NCBI RefSeq assembly: GCF_963931295.1 | Contig: NZ_OZ007001.1 | Location: 1,487,137 to 1,551,136 of the forward strand | Origin: an uncultured Mailhella sp. | GTDB taxonomy: Bacteria; Desulfobacterota; Desulfovibrionia; Desulfovibrionales; Desulfovibrionaceae | Length of the DNA: 64,000 nt | Reading direction: 5' to 3' | Part shown: piece after piece, positions 26,322 through 35,543 of the stretch | Position numbering within the stretch: position 1 is the stretch's first letter | Layout of the letters: every line of letters begins with the position of its first letter | Made by a program: the position numbers and the translations under genes | The notes under the pieces: model-generated | What the model was told of the DNA's origin: nothing | The model's database searches: none | What the model saw: the letters and a program-made list of their open reading frames with translations, nothing else

Positions 26322-28048
26322 ACAAGTACGACTGCACACTTCAGACCGACGTTCTGGTCATAGGCGGCGGCTTCTCGGGAACCTGGGCGGCCATCAAGGC
26401 CCGCGAACACGTGAACAACGTGCTCATGGTGGACAAGGGACCCCGCGACTGGGGCGGACTCGGCAGCATGTCCGGCGGCGACATGATCGTCAAGCAGCCC
26501 GAGTTTGAAGCTTCGGACCTCGTGGACGAACTTACCTACTACTACGACGGACTGTGCGAACAGGACGTGCTCAAGGAAATTCTGGAGCTCTCCTACGACC
26601 GCTTCATGGATCTGGAAAAAATGGGCCACCGCTTCTATCGCGAAGACGGCGTGCTCCAGTCCATTCCCCAGCGCGGTCTGGACAAGATGCGCTACTATTT
26701 CTACCACCCCTACGGCAAGGGCGGCAGCCACACCACCGAAGTGCTGAACAAGCGCCTTCAGGAGATGAACGTCAAGCGCATGGGCCGCGTGGAAATCACC
26801 CGCCTCATCAAGGACGGCGACCGCGTGGTCGGCGCCGCCGGCTTCCACGGCCAGAGCGGCGCGTCCATTCTCATTCACGCGAAGGCCGTCATTCTGGCCG
26901 CGCATTCCGGCGGCTGGAAGGGCTCGTATCTGCTCAACACCTGCGCGGGCGAAGGCAGCCTGCTGGCCTACGAGGCCGGCGCCACCCTGCGCAACATGGA
27001 ATTCATTGAAAACTGGAACGTGCCCAAGCTCTTCGCCTGGGAAGGTCAGACCGGTCTGCTGCCGCACGGCGCGCGCTTCCTGAACGGCAAGGGCGAAGAC
27101 TTCATGCGCCGCTACTCTCCCAAGCTGGGCGCCAAGGCCGACCCCCACTACAACGTGCGCGGCATGGCCTTTGAAGTGCTGGCGGGCCGCGGCCCCATCT
27201 ACTTCGACACCAGCACCCTCAGCGAAAAGGGCATTCGCGACATGACGCCCACCGGCGGCTGGATGAAGCTCAACGACACCAAGCTCAAGGCGCTCGGCAT
27301 CGACTTCTTCCATCAGACCACGGAATGGATGTCGCAGGTGCTCACCTGCTTCGGCGGCGTGAAGGCCGACAAGCAGGGCTTTACCGGCGTGCCCGGACTC
27401 TACGTGGCCGGCAGAGCGCGCAGCGTGACCCCGGGCGTGTACATGGGCGGCTGGGACAGCTGCCTCACCGCCACCACGGGCTGGATTGCCGGTGAAAACG
27501 CAGGTCTTAGCGCCGCCTCTCAGAGCGAAACCACCTTCGACGAATCCCTCGCCCTCGACGCCCTGCGCGAAGACACCGCGCCCCTCGGCAGAGAAGGCGT
27601 GTCGCCCAAGGACATCGTGCGCAAGATGCAGCGGCTCATGTCGCCCATCGACGTGTGCATCCTCAAGACGCAGGACGGTCTTGCCCGTTCGCTCTCCCGT
27701 CTGGAAGCCTTCCGCGACGAAGTCGTGCCCCTGGCCGGAGCCTCGGATCCCCACTATCTGGTCAAGCTCACCGAAGCGCGCGGCATGACCCTGATTACCG
27801 AAGCCTTCCTGCGCGCCTCCCTGCTGCGCAAGGAATCGCGCGCGGGCCACTACCGCGCCGACTTCCCCCACAGGGACGACACCCGCGGTCCGGCCTGGAT
27901 CAACGTGCGCAAGGGCGAACACGGCATGGAAGCAAGCTTCGACTCCGTGCCTCTGGACCGCTACCCGGTCAAGCCCTACCGCTACTACATGGACAACTTC
28001 AACTTCCCGGTCTGCGCTTCCGCAACCGTCTCTGAAAAACAGAACTGA
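26318..28048 (+). CDS. Fumarate reductase/AprA-like FAD-dependent reductase subunit
   Basis: This 576-residue flavoprotein resembles the fumarate reductase, succinate dehydrogenase and adenylylsulfate reductase alpha family. It starts with the FAD motif LVIGGGFSGTWAAIKA and has the second FAD segment LYVAGRARSVTPGVYMGGW. GKGGSHTTEVL and FHQTTEWMS lie in positions of the substrate region. No signal peptide and no covalent-FMN domain are seen, so it should be cytoplasmic. It overlaps the Fe-S partner and is followed by a 461-residue anion carrier. The substrate is unknown; the pair may reduce an imported unsaturated or other oxidised organic anion. Confidence 0.8.
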   Translation: MNKYDCTLQTDVLVIGGGFSGTWAAIKAREHVNNVLMVDKGPRDWGGLGSMSGGDMIVKQPEFEASDLVDELTYYYDGLCEQDVLKEILELSYDRFMDLEKMGHRFYREDGVLQSIPQRGLDKMRYYFYHPYGKGGSHTTEVLNKRLQEMNVKRMGRVEITRLIKDGDRVVGAAGFHGQSGASILIHAKAVILAAHSGGWKGSYLLNTCAGEGSLLAYEAGATLRNMEFIENWNVPKLFAWEGQTGLLPHGARFLNGKGEDFMRRYSPKLGAKADPHYNVRGMAFEVLAGRGPIYFDTSTLSEKGIRDMTPTGGWMKLNDTKLKALGIDFFHQTTEWMSQVLTCFGGVKADKQGFTGVPGLYVAGRARSVTPGVYMGGWDSCLTATTGWIAGENAGLSAASQSETTFDESLALDALREDTAPLGREGVSPKDIVRKMQRLMSPIDVCILKTQDGLARSLSRLEAFRDEVVPLAGASDPHYLVKLTEARGMTLITEAFLRASLLRKESRAGHYRADFPHRDDTRGPAWINVRKGEHGMEASFDSVPLDRYPVKPYRYYMDNFNFPVCASATVSEKQN

Positions 28049-28052
28049 CGCC

Positions 28053-28098
28053 GAGCTCCGGTCTGCCGCTTCTCTCCCCGAGCGGCAGGCCGGAGCTC
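28053..28098 (+). other. 18-bp inverted repeat after the flavoprotein gene
   Basis: GAGCTCCGGTCTGCCGCT (28053-28070) pairs with AGCGGCAGGCCGGAGCTC (28081-28098), with a single G-T wobble, across a ten-base loop. No T run follows. It lies five bases after the stop, and the carrier gene follows after 133 more bases, so it may be a processing or partial stop element within the operon. Confidence 0.7.
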
Positions 28099-28231
28099 GC
28101 GCATCTATCCGCCGCAACGAACACGAACCGGATTTCCGCCGCGACGCGCGTTCAGGCCGCCGGCCTCGCCGACGCGCATTTTTTCGGTTCCTTCACGTGA
28201 AATTTATCCTGAACTCTCAAGGAAAATGCCC

Positions 28232-29617
28232 ATGTCCAGAAGCCTTGCCTTGAAATGGCTCTCCGTTCTGCTGGCCGCCTCGCTGTTCTACACTCTGGCT
28301 CCGAACGACACCTACGCCAATCTTCCCCTGTATCTCGCTCTGACCGCCGTGGCCGTGGTCATCTGGGTCTTCGATCTGCTGCCCGCCGTGTTCGTGTCCG
28401 CGGCGCTCACCTTCGCCTATCTGATCACCAATCTCGCCACGCCGGAAGTCGTGTTCAGTCCCTGGACCACCGTGCTCATCTGGACCACCTTCGGCGCCGC
28501 CATCTTCGGCGAGGCCATGGATCAGACCGGTCTGGCCAAGCGCGTGGCCCTGCGCTGCATGCTTCTCACGGGCGGCACCTTCCGGGGCATGCTCATAGGC
28601 TTCGGCGTGGGCGGCATCATTCTCGGTCTGCTGCTGGCTTCCGGCTTTGCCCGCACCGTCATTTTCTGCGCCATCGGCATGGGCATCATTCAGGCGCTGG
28701 AACTGGACACCAAGTCCCGCATGTCCTCGCTCATCATGCTGGGCTGCTTCTTCGCCTCCTCCGCCCCCACCATGCAGTTTCTGCACACGTCGGAATCCTT
28801 CATCTGGGCGTTCCAGATTCTGCTCAAGGCCATCGGCGAACATGTGGACTTCTGGGAATACCTCTCCCACATGGGCCTCAACAACCTGCTGTACATCGTG
28901 CTGTGCTTCGTGGCCCTGTACCTCACCCGCGGCTCCACCAGAATGCCTGATGAAACCACCCTCAAACAGGTGCTCAAAAAGCGCATGGAAGAACTCGGAC
29001 CCATGAGCACCGCGGAAAAGCGCCTTCTCGTTCTGGCGCTCATCAGCGTGCTCGGCTTCATGCTCGAACCCTTCACCGGGCTCAACGCCGTCTGGATTCT
29101 CTGCCTCGCCGCCCTGCTCTGCTACATGCCCGGCATGGGCATTCTGAATGTGAACACCTTCAACAATCTGAACATCATGTTCCTGGTCTTCGTGGCGGGC
29201 TGCATGGCCATTGGAGCCGTGGCCGGCGTGGTCGACGCCAACAAGTGGGCCGTGGCCTCCATCATGCCCTATCTGCAGGGCCTGCCGCCCACCATCAGCG
29301 TGGTGTGCTCCTACGTGGCCGGCACGGTGGCCAACTTCCTGCTCACGCCCTTTGCCGCCACCGTGGCCTTCACGCCCGCCTTCGGCGAACTCGGCGTGCA
29401 GATGGGAGTCAACCCGCTGCCTCTGTTCTACGCCTTCCAGCTCGGCCTCGACCAGTACTTCTTCCCCTATGAAGGCGTCATGTTCCTCTACCTGTTCACC
29501 ACGGGCTGCGTCACCCTCCGGCACATTCTGCCCGCGCTCGGTCTGCGCACCCTGCTTGCCGGCGTGCTGCTCGTCGTGGTCTGGATTCCGTACTGGAACT
29601 ATATAGGACTCATGTAA
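28232..29617 (+). CDS. DASS/SLC13-type organic anion carrier
   Basis: This 461-residue inner-membrane carrier has about twelve hydrophobic segments. It shows the repeated segments of the divalent-anion:sodium symporter superfamily, such as FGAAIFGEAMDQTGLAKRVALR and LLASGFARTVIFCAIG in the first half and AGTVANFLLTPFAATVAF in the second. The ATG at 28232 is preferred over 28226 because AAGGA lies eight bases away; from 28226 it would be only two. It follows the reductase pair and probably brings in their substrate, a carboxylate or sulfonate. The substrate cannot be deduced. Confidence 0.82.
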   Translation: MSRSLALKWLSVLLAASLFYTLAPNDTYANLPLYLALTAVAVVIWVFDLLPAVFVSAALTFAYLITNLATPEVVFSPWTTVLIWTTFGAAIFGEAMDQTGLAKRVALRCMLLTGGTFRGMLIGFGVGGIILGLLLASGFARTVIFCAIGMGIIQALELDTKSRMSSLIMLGCFFASSAPTMQFLHTSESFIWAFQILLKAIGEHVDFWEYLSHMGLNNLLYIVLCFVALYLTRGSTRMPDETTLKQVLKKRMEELGPMSTAEKRLLVLALISVLGFMLEPFTGLNAVWILCLAALLCYMPGMGILNVNTFNNLNIMFLVFVAGCMAIGAVAGVVDANKWAVASIMPYLQGLPPTISVVCSYVAGTVANFLLTPFAATVAFTPAFGELGVQMGVNPLPLFYAFQLGLDQYFFPYEGVMFLYLFTTGCVTLRHILPALGLRTLLAGVLLVVVWIPYWNYIGLM

Positions 29618-29900
29618 ACCTGTGATCCCATCTCAGGCGATCCGGACACTCTCCCGCGTCTTCCCCATCGCCTGAGCTGCGGCATGCCGGACGATCTCTT
29701 TCTCGACAATTCGTCCGCCGCGCCGCCCGAAGGCCGCTCTTCTCCGCACGGCCTCCGGGCGGCGTTTTTCGTCCATCTTGCAGGAAAAAGGCTTGTATGG
29801 TACTTCCCCCTGTGAAATCCTTGGAAAAACCCGCCTCCCTCCCAGCTCTTCCTTTTTCTTGAGGCCGCCGTTTTCCGATCTTCCCTTCAGGAGCATCCCC

Positions 29901-30350
29901 ATGGCCGACACGCCGCGCATCGACAACCGCAAAGCCCGTCAGTACTACGAATTTCTTGAATTTTTTGAAGCGGGCATCGTTCTTACCGGGCCGGAGGTAA
30001 AAAGCATCCGGGCCGGGCAGGTCAGCTTCGGCGACAGTTTCGTCGAGTGCCGCGAGGGCGAAGCCTTTGTCGTGGGCATGCGCATTGCTCCCTACGATCG
30101 CGGCGGCTACGTGCTGCAGGATCCCGACCGCGACAAAAAGCTCCTGCTTCATCACCGCGAAATTCATCTGCTCACCACTCGCATCGAGCAGAAGGGTCTC
30201 ACCGTGGTTCCCACAAAAATCTACTTCAAGCAGGGCAAGGTCAAAATGGAAATTGCCCTCGCCCGGGGCCGCAAGCTGCACGATCAGCGCGAAGAGCTCA
30301 AACGCCGCGCCGAGTCCCGCGACATGGAACGCGAACTCGCGCGCCGCTAG
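29901..30350 (+). CDS. smpB: SsrA-binding protein SmpB
   Basis: This 149-residue partner of tmRNA delivers it to stalled ribosomes. Conserved motifs are DNRKARQYYEFLEFFEAGIV, GPEVKSIRAGQVSFGDSFV split near residue 34, and the C-terminal KRRAESRDMERELARR tail that enters the mRNA channel. The start at 29901 follows CAGGAG. The tmRNA gene itself lies 13 kb away at 43313. Confidence 0.95.
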   Translation: MADTPRIDNRKARQYYEFLEFFEAGIVLTGPEVKSIRAGQVSFGDSFVECREGEAFVVGMRIAPYDRGGYVLQDPDRDKKLLLHHREIHLLTTRIEQKGLTVVPTKIYFKQGKVKMEIALARGRKLHDQREELKRRAESRDMERELARR

Positions 30351-30369
30351 GCATCCGCACACAACTGCA

Positions 30370-30407
30370 AACGGGGGAAGAGGCAAAAGCCTCTTCCCCC
30401 GTTTTTT
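30370..30407 (+). terminator. Intrinsic terminator of smpB
   Basis: AACGGGGGAAGAGGC (30370-30384) and GCCTCTTCCCCCGTT (30389-30403) are perfect 15-base arms with an AAAA loop. A T run follows to 30407. Confidence 0.95.
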
Positions 30408-30541
30408 CAACGCCGGCCGTCCCCGGCCGCGCTCAAGTCTCAACCATTGCGCCCGCCAGCGCCGCACAAACACGACGGATGAGCCGCCTCCGCACACGAG
30501 ACTTCGGCGGAACTTGCCGCACGGACGCGCCTTCCGGCCTT

Positions 30542-31720
30542 CTACATGGCCATATGATAGATATTTATCAGATCGTCCACACCCAGCGGACGAATCACGC
30601 CCACCGGGCCGCCTATGCCGCGATGGCATTTTTCAGCCATGTCTCGGATCTGTTCTTCCGTGGGATGCACGCCGAGCTCCGAAAGCGACGTGGGCATGTG
30701 AATGGCCCGGAAAAAATTCTCCATGGCTGCAATGCCCTTTTCCGCCATTTCCTCATGGGTTCCGGCGCCGCTCACCCCCATGACCATATGCGCAAAACGG
30801 GCAAAGCGCGCCGCGTCCGCAGGATACGCATACCGGGCCCAGCTTCCCCACACAGCCGCCAGTCCCGCCCCGTGAGACACGTCGAACAGGCCGCTCACTT
30901 CATGCTCTATCTTGTGGGACGCCCAGTCGCCGCCGTCCGTTCCGCAGCCCGTCAGGCCGTTGTGCGACAGACTGCCCGCCCACATGACCTCGGCGCGCGC
31001 GTCGTAGTTCGAGGGATCGTCCCGGAGAATGAGCGCATTCTTCATCACCGTCTTGAGCAGCGCTTCGGCAATGCCGTCGGTAATCTCCATGCCGCCGCTG
31101 CGGTGAAAATACCGCTCCATGGTATGCATGAGAATGTCCACGCAGCCCGAGGCCGTCTGCCAGGGCGAAAGCGTGAGCGTAAGCTCGGGATTCATCACGG
31201 CAAAGCGCGGACGGGAATATTCGCTGGAATAGCCCCTCTTTATCCAGCCCTCCTCGCGGGTCACCACGCAGGAAGAACTCATTTCGCTGCCCGCGGCGGC
31301 GATGGTCAGCACCGCGCCGATGGGAGCGCAGGCGGTGGCCTTGCGCTTCTTGTCAAAGAAGTCCCACACCTCGCCTTCGTTGGCCAGGCCGTAGCCTATG
31401 GCCTTGGCCGAATCAATGACGCTGCCGCCGCCCACGGCCAGAATGAAATCCACGCCCTCGCGGCGGCCGAGCGCAATGCCCTCATGAATCTTGGAAAGAC
31501 GCGGATTCGGCACCACTCCGCCGAGCTCCACCCAGCTGACGCCCGCCTCCTTCAAAGAATCGCGAATGCGCCCCAGAAGCCCGGAACGCTCCGCGCTGCC
31601 GCCGCCGAAGTGAATCAGCACGCGGCTGCCGCCGTATTCACGCACCAGTCCGCCGACTTCCTTTTCCGCGCCTCTGCCGAAAACCACCCTGGTAGGGGTA
31701 TTGAACACAAAATTATTCAC
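30542..31720 (-). CDS. Iron-containing alcohol dehydrogenase (butanol dehydrogenase-like)
   Basis: This 392-residue group III dehydrogenase reduces aldehydes or ketones with NAD(P)H. Motifs are VGGGSVIDSAKAIGYG for nucleotide binding, and the metal-site residues in GCVDILMHTMERYF (Asp and His), LTGCGTDGGDWASHKIEHE and SGLFDVSHGAGLA. The start is the GTG at 31720, preceded by AAGGAG at 31727-31732; the N-terminus NNFVFNTPTRVVFG matches the family. It resembles BdhA/YqhD proteins. Its substrate is unknown and it has no operon partner. Confidence 0.9.
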   Translation of the reverse strand: MNNFVFNTPTRVVFGRGAEKEVGGLVREYGGSRVLIHFGGGSAERSGLLGRIRDSLKEAGVSWVELGGVVPNPRLSKIHEGIALGRREGVDFILAVGGGSVIDSAKAIGYGLANEGEVWDFFDKKRKATACAPIGAVLTIAAAGSEMSSSCVVTREEGWIKRGYSSEYSRPRFAVMNPELTLTLSPWQTASGCVDILMHTMERYFHRSGGMEITDGIAEALLKTVMKNALILRDDPSNYDARAEVMWAGSLSHNGLTGCGTDGGDWASHKIEHEVSGLFDVSHGAGLAAVWGSWARYAYPADAARFARFAHMVMGVSGAGTHEEMAEKGIAAMENFFRAIHMPTSLSELGVHPTEEQIRDMAEKCHRGIGGPVGVIRPLGVDDLINIYHMAM

Positions 31721-31740
31721 CCTGTTCTCCTTGCCGCGCG

Positions 31741-32269
31741 GAAAAACTCCGGCGCGAGTCCTGCCCATTGTGACACTGCGCCGCGTGTTGAGCAAGCAGG
31801 CGCTCAAGCGCGCCATGCCGAACCTTTCCGGCTTCCCCCTTCCCGATTTCCGCCGGTCAGACATCCACGAAAAGCTCAAAAACGGAGCACGACCGCTGCA
31901 AAGCTCCGGCAAACGCCCGAACATCCGGGGCACACGCGCCCTCCGACAACCGGTCACTGCAAAGCCGCCACAACGCCGTCTCAGCAGCCCCGCACACACG
32001 GCACAAGGCGACGGGCTCCGCTTCCACACGCCCGGACATCTCGCCCGAACATGATTTCTGCGCCTCCAGCGCCCGCCGCGCCATTCTTCCTTCCGCCTTC
32101 AGGGAAAACCCGCCGCTCGCCTTTCGAGAACGCCCGGGGACGCACACGCCGCAATCTTCCGCCCCCGTTCCGGGCCAGCGCCGTCCCCGTTCATGCCGCG
32201 CCCTCAAGGCCAAGGCTGCCCCTCATGCCGCCCCCCGTACCGAGAACTGCTCTTCTCTGCCGGACGCAC
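31741..32269. other. Long spacer, C-rich on the plus strand
   Basis: About 530 bases without a gene I can support. The plus strand has many more C than G residues. Long frames cross the region, but their products are low-complexity and unlike any family I recognise. Confidence 0.5.
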
Positions 32270-32302
32270 AAAAAAAGGCCGTCTGCAAAGACGACCTTTT
32301 TT
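32270..32302 (-). terminator. Terminator of the skp-lpxD-fabZ-lpxA run
   Basis: AAAAAAGGCCGTC (from 32271) and GACGACCTTTTTT (to 32302) form an A/T-flanked hairpin with a TGCAAA loop. It has a T run on both strands and can work either way. It lies about 47 bases beyond the lpxA stop. Confidence 0.85.
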
Positions 32303-32348
32303 GAAAACACATCGGCGTTCCGCAGCAGAGGCGGAACGTTGTCCTGGC

Positions 32349-33164
32349 TCAGGCAAGATCCATGATCTTCTTGCGCTCGTCGCCGGGCAGAATGCCCCGC
32401 TTGCTTTCCCGCACGAAGTGAATGAAGCCCATGATCTCCGGCAGATGCCCGTATTCGGCCTCCAGCTGCATGAGCGCGTCCGGACGGGGAATGCCGGAAT
32501 ACCACGTCATGCGGTAGGCCTGCTTGAACGCGGAAAGCAGCTCCATGGACGCCTTGGCGCGGCGCAGGCCCACGATGTTGGGCGACTGCACCGTGGCCCG
32601 GTTGCCCACGGCCAGCATCCACGGAGGAAGATCCTGCGCGAGGCCGGACATGCCGCCCACGAAGGCGTGCGTGCCCACGCGCACGAACTGATGCACCGCA
32701 GACAGGCCGCCGATGATGGCGTTGTCGTCCACGAAGCAGTGTCCGGCGAGGGTGGCGTTGTTGGACATGACCACGTTGTTCATCACCGTGCAGTCGTGCG
32801 CCACATGAACGTAGGCCATGAGCAGATTGTTGTCGCCCACGCGGGTAATGCCGCCGCCCGATTCCGTGCCGCGGTGGAGCGTGGTGAACTCGCGGATGTT
32901 GTTCCTGTTGCCGATGACAAGCTGACTCTTTTCGCCGTGGAATTTCAGATCCTGGGGTTCTCCGCCCACGGCGGCGTAGGAATAGACGTGGTTGTCTTCT
33001 CCCATGGTGGTATAGCGCTTGATGGAGGCAAAGGCGTCGATGCGGGTGCGCGCGCCTATGACGACGTCGTCTTCAATGACGGCGCACGGGCCGATGACGA
33101 CGTCTTCGCCTATCTGAGCCGTAGGTGCGACAAACGCGGTCGGATGGATCTGAGGGGCTGCCAT
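32349..33164 (-). CDS. lpxA: UDP-N-acetylglucosamine acyltransferase LpxA
   Basis: This 271-residue trimeric left-handed beta-helix enzyme takes the first step of lipid A synthesis, moving a hydroxyacyl group from ACP to UDP-GlcNAc. It starts IHPTAFVAPTAQIGEDVVIG with hexapeptide repeats; the catalytic His is His123 in VHVAHDCTVM. The C-terminal helices are complete. The start MAAPQIHP (33164) abuts the fabZ stop. Confidence 0.95.
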   Translation of the reverse strand: MAAPQIHPTAFVAPTAQIGEDVVIGPCAVIEDDVVIGARTRIDAFASIKRYTTMGEDNHVYSYAAVGGEPQDLKFHGEKSQLVIGNRNNIREFTTLHRGTESGGGITRVGDNNLLMAYVHVAHDCTVMNNVVMSNNATLAGHCFVDDNAIIGGLSAVHQFVRVGTHAFVGGMSGLAQDLPPWMLAVGNRATVQSPNIVGLRRAKASMELLSAFKQAYRMTWYSGIPRPDALMQLEAEYGHLPEIMGFIHFVRESKRGILPGDERKKIMDLA

Positions 33165-33165
33165 A

Positions 33166-33630
33166 TCAGAACGACTCCCTGGGAAGAACGGATGCGGTAA
33201 GTCTGGCTTCGGCAACGATGTTGCCGTCCACATACGCCTTGGTATCCATTTTCCAGAGCTGCATTCTGTGCGTCAGGTTGGTGCATTCCATGACCAGCTT
33301 GTCGCCGGGGCGGACGGGCGAACGAAAACGCGCCTTCTCGATGCCGGTGAACAGATAAATCTGATCGGGATGCTCCTTGAACTCAGGGAAGCTGTGCGCC
33401 ACGAGGAGAACCCCCGTCTGCGCCATGGCCTCGATGATGAGCACGCCGGGCATAACCGGAACGCCGGGGAAATGTCCCTGGAAGAACGGTTCGTTGAAGG
33501 TAAGGTTCTTATACGCGCGAATGTGATCGCCGGGCACCAGCTCGTCCACGCGATCCACCAGAAGGAAGGGATAGCGATGGGGCAGGATGCTCAGGATCTC
33601 CTTGATGCCGAGGGAAATGGACTCGCTCAT
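33166..33630 (-). CDS. fabZ: 3-hydroxyacyl-ACP dehydratase FabZ
   Basis: This 154-residue hotdog-fold dehydratase acts in fatty acid synthesis and competes with LpxA for the same hydroxyacyl-ACP. Motifs are [33 protein letters not shown] (catalytic His53) and IEAMAQ (Glu67). The start at 33630 is chosen by the conserved N-terminus. It is part of the lipid A run, with 128 bases between it and lpxD. Confidence 0.95.
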   Translation of the reverse strand: MSESISLGIKEILSILPHRYPFLLVDRVDELVPGDHIRAYKNLTFNEPFFQGHFPGVPVMPGVLIIEAMAQTGVLLVAHSFPEFKEHPDQIYLFTGIEKARFRSPVRPGDKLVMECTNLTHRMQLWKMDTKAYVDGNIVAEARLTASVLPRESF

Positions 33631-33758
33631 GGTGTTGTTGCCTTTTAACGGTTTATAGTGACGGCGTTGCCGCTTCCGACGTTTTCTTCGCGAGATACGA
33701 ACGAAGAGGCGCGGAAACGACAACCGGCGGCAGGGCCAGCCCCGCCGCCGGGGCCGGA

Positions 33759-34865
33759 TCAACGATGATGCATCATGGACATCCAGCGATTCCACATGGC
33801 CACCAGGGAGCGGTCCGTCTTGTCGCTGGCCATGGGCTTGTGGCCCATTTCCTTTTCGAGCCTGGCCACGCGCTTGAACAGCTCAGGAAGCTTGGGCATG
33901 AGCGTTGCGTTGCGCAGGTAGGTATTATAGTCCATGGTGGGGGAGCCGCCGACGACCTGCCCTTCGGAAATGTTCTTGGCAACGCCGGCCTGCGGCCCGA
34001 TGGTTGAATTGCTGCCGATGTGCAGATGTCCGGAAATGCCGGCCTGCCCGGCCATGGTCACGTTGTCGCCCACGTGCGTGGAGCCCGAAATGCCCACCTG
34101 CGAAACGATGAGGCAATCCTTGCCGATATGCACGTTGTGGCCCACCATGACCAGATTGTCGATGCAGGTGCCGTTGTCGATGAGCGTGGCGCTGAGCGCA
34201 GCGCGGTCGATGGTGGTGTTGGCGCCCACTTCCACATGATCGCCGAGTTCCACATGACCTATCTGCGGCACCTTGCGGATTCCTTCCGCAGTGCGCACGA
34301 AGCCGAAGCCCTCGCCGCCTATCACGACGCCGGGCTGCAGCACGCACGCCCTGCCGAGTTTGGTTCCGGCCATGAGCACCGCACGGGGATACAGAATGCA
34401 TCCCTCACCCAGCTCGCAATCCTCTCCGATGTAGCAGCCGGGAAAGAGCACGCATCCTTTGCCGATTTTGGTGCGGGGGCCGATGTAACAGAACGGATAG
34501 ACGGTGCAATCCTCGCCAAGCTCGGCCTCCGGATGAATGCAGGCCATATGGCTCACGCCCGTGAAGCTGCCCTGCGGCTTGACGAACAGCGTCAGCGCCT
34601 GCGCAAACATGGGATAGGGATTATCCGTCACAAGCGCGCGGGCGACGTCGCTCTCATGTTCGGGCCGCACGATGACGGCCCCGGCTTTTGTGGTGGCCAG
34701 CTGTGAAACATACTTGGGGTTGGCCAGAAAGCTCAGCTCCGTAGGGCCGGCTTCTTCCAGCGTGTTGATCCCGGTAATGACGATGTCGTCGTCAGGCTCC
34801 TTGAGAGCCAGTCTCACACCGAGCTTTTCTGCAATTTCGGAAAGCTTGAACGAAGGATTGGGCAT
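33759..34865 (-). CDS. lpxD: UDP-3-O-acylglucosamine N-acyltransferase LpxD
   Basis: This 368-residue beta-helix enzyme carries out the third step of lipid A synthesis. The N-terminal uridine-binding domain contains [17 protein letters not shown]; the hexapeptide-repeat domain contains [10 protein letters not shown] and the catalytic His region [13 protein letters not shown]. The C-terminal 30 residues form a basic tail ([14 protein letters not shown]). It starts 15 bases after skp on the same strand. Confidence 0.95.
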   Translation of the reverse strand: MPNPSFKLSEIAEKLGVRLALKEPDDDIVITGINTLEEAGPTELSFLANPKYVSQLATTKAGAVIVRPEHESDVARALVTDNPYPMFAQALTLFVKPQGSFTGVSHMACIHPEAELGEDCTVYPFCYIGPRTKIGKGCVLFPGCYIGEDCELGEGCILYPRAVLMAGTKLGRACVLQPGVVIGGEGFGFVRTAEGIRKVPQIGHVELGDHVEVGANTTIDRAALSATLIDNGTCIDNLVMVGHNVHIGKDCLIVSQVGISGSTHVGDNVTMAGQAGISGHLHIGSNSTIGPQAGVAKNISEGQVVGGSPTMDYNTYLRNATLMPKLPELFKRVARLEKEMGHKPMASDKTDRSLVAMWNRWMSMMHHR

Positions 34866-34879
34866 TCATGGCTCCTTTG

Positions 34880-35437
34880 TTACTTCACGGAGCTGAGATT
34901 GAACTTGCCGCCCTTGGACTTCCAGACCTTGTTGACTTCCTCGATCAGGCCGCTCGTCACGTCGTTGGCCTGAACGTAGAACATGACCACGGAAGCGTCC
35001 ACGATCATGTCGTAGCCGTTCTTCTTGGCGTAGTTTTCGCAGGCGGTGCGCATCACTTCATTCATCTGGGAATTGATGGCCTGCTGCACGCGGGAAAGGC
35101 GCTGGGTGTAGGCGGTGCCTTTGGTTTCCAGTTCCTGGGCCAGCTTCTGAATCTTCTGGGCGCGTTCGTTGCGGGCCTTTTCAGAAAGCGCGGCGGCCTG
35201 CTTGCGCAGATCTTCGGCCTGCTTGCTGAGGTCTTCATTCTGCTTTTCAAGCTGCTGACGTTCCTTGCCAAACATGGAGGTCAGCTGCTTTTCAGCTTCC
35301 TTGCCGGGATCGCTCTGAGCGGAAAGGCGCAAAGGATTGGCCACGCCTATCTTGCCGGCGGCTTCAGCCTGGGAAGGCAGCACAACGGCGGAGCAGAAAA
35401 AGGCCACAACCAGCGCAATAACAGTGCGACGAAGCAT
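34880..35437 (-). CDS. skp: Periplasmic chaperone Skp/OmpH
   Basis: This 185-residue periplasmic chaperone escorts outer-membrane proteins. A signal peptide (MLRRTVIALVVAFFCSAVV, then AEAAGK) is followed by a long charged coiled coil, about residues 50-125, rich in E, K, Q and R. It is upstream of lpxD in the usual order, but bamA is not next to it here. Upstream is aroK. Confidence 0.92.
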   Translation of the reverse strand: MLRRTVIALVVAFFCSAVVLPSQAEAAGKIGVANPLRLSAQSDPGKEAEKQLTSMFGKERQQLEKQNEDLSKQAEDLRKQAAALSEKARNERAQKIQKLAQELETKGTAYTQRLSRVQQAINSQMNEVMRTACENYAKKNGYDMIVDASVVMFYVQANDVTSGLIEEVNKVWKSKGGKFNLSSVK

Positions 35438-35543
35438 AGTCAGACTCCTTAAAAGGAAAAATTAGCATAATCAACGTGCCGAAACAAGCGGCACAGACAA
35501 CGGGTAAGAGTACCCTTGAGGGCGTCACGGCGTCAAGAATGAT

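Noticed and set aside
30047..32365. A 772-codon plus-strand open frame through smpB's end and the alcohol dehydrogenase
   Set aside because: It is antisense to a clearly recognised dehydrogenase and overlaps smpB; its product has the Arg/His/Ala-rich look of a shadow frame in GC-rich DNA.
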